Shown: one piece after another, positions 43,256 to 47,533 of the stretch | Position numbering within the stretch: position 1 is the stretch's first letter | How the letters are laid out: each line of letters starts with the position of its first letter | Assembly (NCBI GenBank): GCA_028822945.1 | Contig: JAPKCN010000001.1 | Location: 1-47,533 of the forward strand | Length of the DNA stretch: 47,533 nt | Source of the DNA: Porticoccaceae bacterium | GTDB taxonomy: Bacteria > Pseudomonadota > Gammaproteobacteria > Pseudomonadales > Porticoccaceae | Reading direction: 5' to 3' | Position numbers and translations under genes: made by a program | Notes under the pieces: model-generated | What the model was told of the DNA's origin: nothing | Database searches by the model: none | Seen by the model: only the letters and a program-made list of their open reading frames with translations

Positions 43256-43867
43256 ATGGTAGACGACAGTAAAAAGCAGCAATCGCACCAGCGCAAAATG
43301 GAAAAACTTAAAGACAGTGTTGATGCGACGATGGCCTCTGCCGATGTCGAGCGCGGCGTATCGATCCTGCTGACCGGCAACGGCAAGGGTAAGTCGAGTT
43401 CGGCCTTTGGTATGGTGATGCGCGCGCTCGGCTATGATCTTCGCGTTGGCGTTGTGCAATTTATTAAGGGACAACAGTTGTCGGGTGAGGAGTTGTACGT
43501 ACGCGACAAATGCCCCGAGGTCAGCTTCTATCAGATGGGTACCGGTTTTACCTGGGATACTCAAGACCGCTCTGGCGATATAGAAGCGGCCGTCAGGACC
43601 TGGGAGGTGGCTGCCAAGATGCTATGTGATCCGAGCTATCACTTGGTTGTCCTCGACGAGTTGACCTACATGCTCAGTTTCAAATACCTCGATCAGGCGA
43701 TGATCATGGCGGCGTTGGGTAATCGACCAGAGAATCAAAGCGTGGTCGTAACTGGCCGCGGTGGCGGCAGTGCGCTGATCGAGTGGGCCGATACCGTGTC
43801 TGAGTTAAAGGAAGTCAAACACGCTTATAACTCCGGTATCATGGCGCGACGTGGCGTCGACTTTTGA
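43256..43867 (+). CDS. cobO: Cob(I)yrinic acid a,c-diamide adenosyltransferase (CobO/BtuR)
   Basis: Adds the 5'-deoxyadenosyl group from ATP to reduced corrinoids to form adenosylcobalamin or its precursor. The 203-residue protein has the P-loop GNGKGKSSSA (41-50), the GVVQFIKG, VVLDELTYML and VVVTGRGG motifs and the typical C-terminal RRGVDF. GGAG lies 10 nt before ATG 43256. In this operon it would convert imported cobalamin, and its product could feed back on the riboswitch. It is 26 bp from the preceding gene. Confidence 0.95.
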   Translation: MVDDSKKQQSHQRKMEKLKDSVDATMASADVERGVSILLTGNGKGKSSSAFGMVMRALGYDLRVGVVQFIKGQQLSGEELYVRDKCPEVSFYQMGTGFTWDTQDRSGDIEAAVRTWEVAAKMLCDPSYHLVVLDELTYMLSFKYLDQAMIMAALGNRPENQSVVVTGRGGGSALIEWADTVSELKEVKHAYNSGIMARRGVDF

Positions 43868-43897
43868 TCACATTAAGCATTCAACGAAGCACTTAAG

Positions 43898-44935
43898 ATG
43901 CGCTATGTCGCGCCACCTGTGCTGATCGCTGCGCTGCTGTGGGGATTGCTTGTGGTGGTGTGCCTCGCATTGACCCTTGGCACCGTTGAGCTTTCTGTTG
44001 GCGATCTGTGGCGCATACTGATCGGGCAGGCGAAAGGTCCCCAAGCCGACAATTTGCGCACCATAGTCTTTGATATCCGTATGCCGCGCATACTTTTGGC
44101 ACTGTGCATCGGCGGCATACTCGCTCTGAGCGGCGCGGTGATGCAGGGCTTGTTCCGTAACCCGCTCGCAGACCCCTCATTAATTGGTGTGTCTAGCGGT
44201 GCCTCAGTGGGCGCCAGTATCGCCATCGTGTTTACGGGAGGTCTGGTGCAGGTAAACGCTTGGATGGGTTTGTCGGTCGTTGCCCTCGGTGCCTTTGCCG
44301 GCGGACTGCTGGCCACAGTGTTGGTCTACCGCTTGGCGACGTCTGAATTTGGCACCTCGGTTACCACGATGCTTTTGGCCGGAATTGCTATCGGGGCGAT
44401 TGCCGGAGCACTTAATGGGTTACTCAGTTATTTCTCCAATGACAGTCTTCTCCGACAGATCAGCATCTGGCAAATGGGAAATCTGAGTACCGCAAGTTGG
44501 AGTCGACTGCTGCCGGTGGCGGTGACAATGTGCGTGCTTTTAGTGGTGCTACCACGTGTGGGTCTGGCGCTCAATGCCCTGTTGCTCGGCGAATCCGAAG
44601 CGCGGCATTTGGGCATCAATGTGCAACGCATTAAGCGGCAGTTGATTGTCTCCACTGCTCTGGGAATCGGCATAGCGGTAGCAGTCGCCGGGTTGATTGG
44701 GTTTGTCGGTTTGGTTGTGCCCCACTTAATTCGACTATTGATTGGCCCTGATCATCGCTGGCTGCTGCCGGCATCGGCGCTGGGTGGGGCGGTGTTACTG
44801 ATTGTTGCGGATACCTTGGCACGCGTGGTTGCCTCGCCCGCAGAATTGCCCATTGGCATACTCACCGCTCTGATCGGTGCGCCATTATTTATTGGCTTAC
44901 TGATTCGGCAGCGCAGGGAGTTGCAGTTGTGGTAA
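43898..44935 (+). CDS. btuC: FecCD-type ABC permease, probably BtuC
   Basis: Inner-membrane permease of the FecCD family, about 345 residues and ten hydrophobic segments. Family blocks include RMPRILLALCIGGILALSGAVMQ, FRNPLADPSLIGVSSGA, and GLIGFVGLVVPHLIRLLIGPDHR near the C-terminus, the ATPase-coupling region. The sequence also resembles heme permeases (HmuU); riboswitch control, cobO and BtuF favour cobalamin. It is 30 bp after cobO and overlaps btuD by 7 bp. Confidence 0.88.
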   Translation: MRYVAPPVLIAALLWGLLVVVCLALTLGTVELSVGDLWRILIGQAKGPQADNLRTIVFDIRMPRILLALCIGGILALSGAVMQGLFRNPLADPSLIGVSSGASVGASIAIVFTGGLVQVNAWMGLSVVALGAFAGGLLATVLVYRLATSEFGTSVTTMLLAGIAIGAIAGALNGLLSYFSNDSLLRQISIWQMGNLSTASWSRLLPVAVTMCVLLVVLPRVGLALNALLLGESEARHLGINVQRIKRQLIVSTALGIGIAVAVAGLIGFVGLVVPHLIRLLIGPDHRWLLPASALGGAVLLIVADTLARVVASPAELPIGILTALIGAPLFIGLLIRQRRELQLW

Positions 44936-45702
44936 TTGCCGCCGACCATCTCAGCCTGCGTGTATCGGGATTTGATTTGCTTCGCGATCTGAGCTTTGTC
45001 GCGAATTCGGCAGAGATCACCGTGGTGGTAGGGCCCAACGGCGCCGGCAAGTCGAGTTTGTTAAAAGTGCTCATTGGCGATCTTGTGCAGACCTCGGGCG
45101 AGGTGATATTAAACCGCCGAGCGCTTACCTCTTGGGCCGTCGGTGACAAAGCGAAGATCCTTGCTGCACTACCCCAGCACAGCGTGTTAAATTTTCCATT
45201 TACCGCCGCCGAAGTCGTCCATCTAGGGCGAATACCCCACCATACGGGCATCGAGCGCGACGCGCAGATCGTCGATGAGGTACTTGCCAGAGTCGATGCC
45301 AAGTATTTACAGAAGCGTTTTTATACCCAGATGTCTGGTGGTGAACGCCAGCGTGTGCAATTAGCTCGGGTATTGGCGCAAATTTGGGAACCATCGTGCC
45401 TCGGAGAGCGATTTTTGATCCTCGATGAGCCCACCTCAGCTTTTGATTTGGCGCATCAACAGTTGACCTTGGCGTTGGTGCGCGAACTGGCGGACAGTGG
45501 TATCGGCGTGATTATGGTGCTGCATGACCTCAACTTAGCGGCGCGCTGTGCCGACAAAATACTAGTGTTGGATGGGGGTAAAATAGCCGCGCAGGGTGCG
45601 CCCAACGAGGTGTTGACTGCAGCGGTGATTGATCAAGTCTTTGGCGTCGATGTCGAGATAGGTGAACACCCCATCACCCATCAATTAATGGTTATCAGTT
45701 GA
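44929..45702 (+). CDS. btuD: ABC transporter ATP-binding protein, probably BtuD
   Basis: ATPase of the uptake transporter. The 257-residue protein starts at GTG 44929 and has Walker A GPNGAGKS (35-42), the signature MSGGERQR (135-142) and Walker B FLILDEPTS (162-170), plus the switch His in MVLHDLNLAARC. The LPQHSVLNFPFTAAEVVHLGRIPH stretch is more like the heme ATPase HmuV than E. coli BtuD. Operon context indicates cobalamin transport. It overlaps btuC and, by one base group (TGATG), btuF. Confidence 0.87.
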   Translation: MVIAADHLSLRVSGFDLLRDLSFVANSAEITVVVGPNGAGKSSLLKVLIGDLVQTSGEVILNRRALTSWAVGDKAKILAALPQHSVLNFPFTAAEVVHLGRIPHHTGIERDAQIVDEVLARVDAKYLQKRFYTQMSGGERQRVQLARVLAQIWEPSCLGERFLILDEPTSAFDLAHQQLTLALVRELADSGIGVIMVLHDLNLAARCADKILVLDGGKIAAQGAPNEVLTAAVIDQVFGVDVEIGEHPITHQLMVIS

Positions 45703-46613
45703 TGGGTATTTTTGCGACATTGCTATTGCTATTGCTATTGCACTGCTCGGTCGTTGCGGGGGAGACTGAGCCCTCGGCACTCGCGGTCAGCGACGACATG
45801 GGCGTCCATGTCGCTCTGGCGGAGCCGGCCGAGCGGATTATCAGTCTCTCTCCGAATCTAACCGAGATGCTGTTTCACCTCGGAGCTGGTTATAAAATCG
45901 TCGGGGTGGACGAGTATAGTGTATACCCTCTCGCCGCGAAAAATATACCTCGGGTGAATAATCATGCGGCGGCTAATTTTGAGTTGATCCTATCGCTGCA
46001 GCCCGACTTGGTGGTGGCTTGGCAGTCGGGCAATGGCATACAAATGATTAGCCGCCTGCGTGAGTTGGGGCTGACAGTCTTCGCAGTGGAAACACAGAAA
46101 ATCTCTGAGATCCCCCCACTTTACCGGCGACTTGGGGAACTCCTTGGTATCCCTGCGCATGCTGAGGTGTTAGCTAGCGAATTTAGTGACCGTGTGAGCA
46201 CTCTATCGCAGACCTATCGAGATCTTCAACCGGTGGATGTTTTCTATCAAATATGGAGCGATCCATTGATGACCTTAAACGGCGAGCACTTAGTTAGCGA
46301 TGTAATCACACTGTGTGGCGGTCGAAACGTTTTTCGCGATGCCTTACCTATAGCTCCGTCAGTGGGTATCGAGGGCGTCATAGCTGCTGATCCCGAGGTA
46401 ATTATAAGCAGTGGGGAATTAGCTGATCTTGATCGCTGGCGCACTCAGTGGCTGCAGTGGTCAGGGATTAGTGCGGTTGCCAATCGGCATCTTTATTTGG
46501 TGCCGCCGGACCTGATGCAGCGGCAGTCGCCAAGATTGTTAGAGGGTGTGGAATACCTATGTGACCATCTACAGAATGCGAGGGCATCGGAGATCATCGG
46601 GGTATCACCATAA
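45702..46613 (+). CDS. btuF: Periplasmic cobalamin-binding protein BtuF
   Basis: Substrate-binding protein delivering cobalamin to the permease. The 303-residue precursor starts MGIFATLLLLLLLHC; the hydrophobic core is a signal peptide with cleavage likely near VAG/ETE, though its N-region lacks the usual Lys or Arg. The mature protein has ERIISLSPNLTEMLFHLGAG, VGVDEYSVYP, LQPDLVVAW and CGGRNVF, matching E. coli BtuF blocks. A 23-bp ATTGCT repeat (45719-45741) encodes the leucine run. ATG 45702 overlaps the btuD stop. The stop codon lies in the terminator loop. Confidence 0.9.
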   Translation: MGIFATLLLLLLLHCSVVAGETEPSALAVSDDMGVHVALAEPAERIISLSPNLTEMLFHLGAGYKIVGVDEYSVYPLAAKNIPRVNNHAAANFELILSLQPDLVVAWQSGNGIQMISRLRELGLTVFAVETQKISEIPPLYRRLGELLGIPAHAEVLASEFSDRVSTLSQTYRDLQPVDVFYQIWSDPLMTLNGEHLVSDVITLCGGRNVFRDALPIAPSVGIEGVIAADPEVIISSGELADLDRWRTQWLQWSGISAVANRHLYLVPPDLMQRQSPRLLEGVEYLCDHLQNARASEIIGVSP

Positions 46614-46625
46614 ATACCCCGTTTT
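46598..46625 (+). terminator. Intrinsic terminator of the B12 operon
   Basis: CGGGGTAT (46598-46605) and ATACCCCG (46614-46621) form a perfect 8-bp stem with an 8-nt loop, followed by TTTT (46622-46625). The btuF stop codon TAA (46611-46613) is the end of the loop. Confidence 0.8.
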
Positions 46626-46639
46626 CAGCCATGGTTTTT

Positions 46640-46657
46640 AAAAAAACAATTGTTTTT
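46640..46657 (-). terminator. Weak candidate terminator of the ammonium transporter gene
   Basis: The AT palindrome AAAAACAATTGTTTTT (46642-46657) directly follows the transporter's stop on the minus strand and ends in a run of seven T (46646 down to 46640). The stem has a single G-C pair, so termination would be inefficient. Confidence 0.3.
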
Positions 46658-46658
46658 A

Positions 46659-47533
46659 TTATAAGTCATACCCCCTTTCATTATGTTCTACTAGGTCGAG
46701 GCCGTTGGTTTCTTCCTCTGCATCGATGCGCAGGCCTACCATAGCATCGACAAATTTCAACAGTAGCCAGGTGACAATCGCAGTATAAACAAACGTCGAG
46801 ACTATACCGACGACCTGCACACCGACCTGTGATGCCATATCCATACCCTCAGCATACCCCTGGCCGCTGAACAGACCGAGTTGATCGGAGGCAAAAATAC
46901 CGGCAAAAAATGTACCCAAAATGCCGCCGACACCGTGCACTGGAAAAACGTCGAGCGAGTCGTCGATTTTGAAGCGTTGCTTGATCGCCTGTGTCGCGTA
47001 ATAACACACTACGCCGGCGCTCAGGCCTATGATCAGTGCGCCGCCGGGGCCGACAAAACCGGAAGCTGGCGTGATTGTGCCGAGGCCGGCGACCATGCCG
47101 GTGACGGCACCGAGTACCGAGGGCTTGCCGTACTTGACCGACTCCATCATCATCCAAGCTATCGCACCCGCCGAGGCTGAGATGTGTGTGACTAGCATCG
47201 CCATGCCGGCATCGCCGTTGGCAGCCAGAGCCGAGCCGGCATTAAAACCAAACCAACCGACCCACAGCATGCCTGCGCCAGTCACCGTCATGGTCAGATT
47301 GTGCGGCGGCATCGCCTGATTGGGAAAGCCGCGGCGATTGCCGACCACCAGCGCCGACACCAGTGCGGCAACACCTGCAGTTATGTGCACCACGGTGCCA
47401 CCGGCAAAATCCAATAAACCCATGTCTGCCAACCAACCGCCGCCCCACACCCAGTGTGTGACAGGTGCATAAACGGCTAGCAGCCACAGCGCGCTAAACA
47501 GCATCATGGCGCCAAAGCGCATGCGCTCGGCAA
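46659..47533 (-). CDS. amt: Ammonium transporter (Amt family), 5' part outside the window
   Basis: Inner-membrane ammonium channel of the Amt/Rh family. The frame runs off the right edge, and the codons before the internal ATG at 47522 read AER, matching AER-M/I-RF of the family, so the gene continues upstream and about a third of the protein is missing. The visible part has GFNAGSALAANG, the FPVHGVGGILGTFFAGIFAS region with the conserved pore histidine, and the C-terminal EEETNGLDLVEHNERGYDL, the GlnK-binding tail. A glnK gene upstream would be expected but is outside the window. Confidence 0.94.
   Translation of the reverse strand, partial: AERMRFGAMMLFSALWLLAVYAPVTHWVWGGGWLADMGLLDFAGGTVVHITAGVAALVSALVVGNRRGFPNQAMPPHNLTMTVTGAGMLWVGWFGFNAGSALAANGDAGMAMLVTHISASAGAIAWMMMESVKYGKPSVLGAVTGMVAGLGTITPASGFVGPGGALIIGLSAGVVCYYATQAIKQRFKIDDSLDVFPVHGVGGILGTFFAGIFASDQLGLFSGQGYAEGMDMASQVGVQVVGIVSTFVYTAIVTWLLLKFVDAMVGLRIDAEEETNGLDLVEHNERGYDL

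Overview
The window is a stretch of chromosome from a gammaproteobacterium. The lptD-surA-pdxA-rsmA-apaG-apaH and miaB-phoH-ybeY-corC-lnt / leuS-lptE-holA clusters are classic for that class. The amgK-murU pair beside lptD, the DUF1820 gene beside miaB and the phage-derived replication pair point to the Pseudomonas / Cellvibrio / marine OM60-SAR92 side of the class. This placement is inferred from gene content and order only. I see no prophage, insertion sequence, CRISPR array, tRNA or rRNA.

Layout. 1-54 may be the tail of a gene entering from the left; 55-628 is an AT-rich stretch without a recognisable gene. 629-7549 (minus) is the lptD-to-apaH operon: outer-membrane LPS assembly, periplasmic chaperone, vitamin B6 synthesis, 16S rRNA methylation and dinucleotide hydrolysis. 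Divergently, 7667-10211 holds amgK-murU (peptidoglycan sugar recycling), a VanZ-like membrane protein and a DUF2007 protein. 10267-14447 (minus) is leuS-lptE-holA. 14592-20510 (minus) is miaB-phoH-ybeY-corC-lnt plus an exported peroxiredoxin.

20616-34007 (plus) is a DUF1820 gene followed by a complete-looking type II secretion cluster in the order E-F-G-H-I-J-K-L-M-C-D-A-B. The prepilin peptidase, GspN and a pilotin are absent and, if present, lie elsewhere. 34057-37607 (minus) contains aceK and, upstream of it, two genes resembling domesticated lambda-type replication functions: a lambda-P-like helicase-loader protein and a protein with a winged-helix-like N-terminus and three tandem DnaT C-terminal-type domains. 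The start codon of the latter lies inside a perfect 8-bp hairpin, and a LexA-like box sits between it and the divergent radA. I regard this as the most interesting part of the window.

39195-46625 (plus) is a cobalamin riboswitch-controlled B12 salvage operon: btuB, a DUF71 PP-loop ATPase, a BtuF-like protein without a signal peptide, cobO, an ABC permease and ATPase, and an exported BtuF. It ends in a strong intrinsic terminator whose loop contains the last stop codon. The window closes inside an ammonium transporter gene on the minus strand (46659 to beyond 47533).
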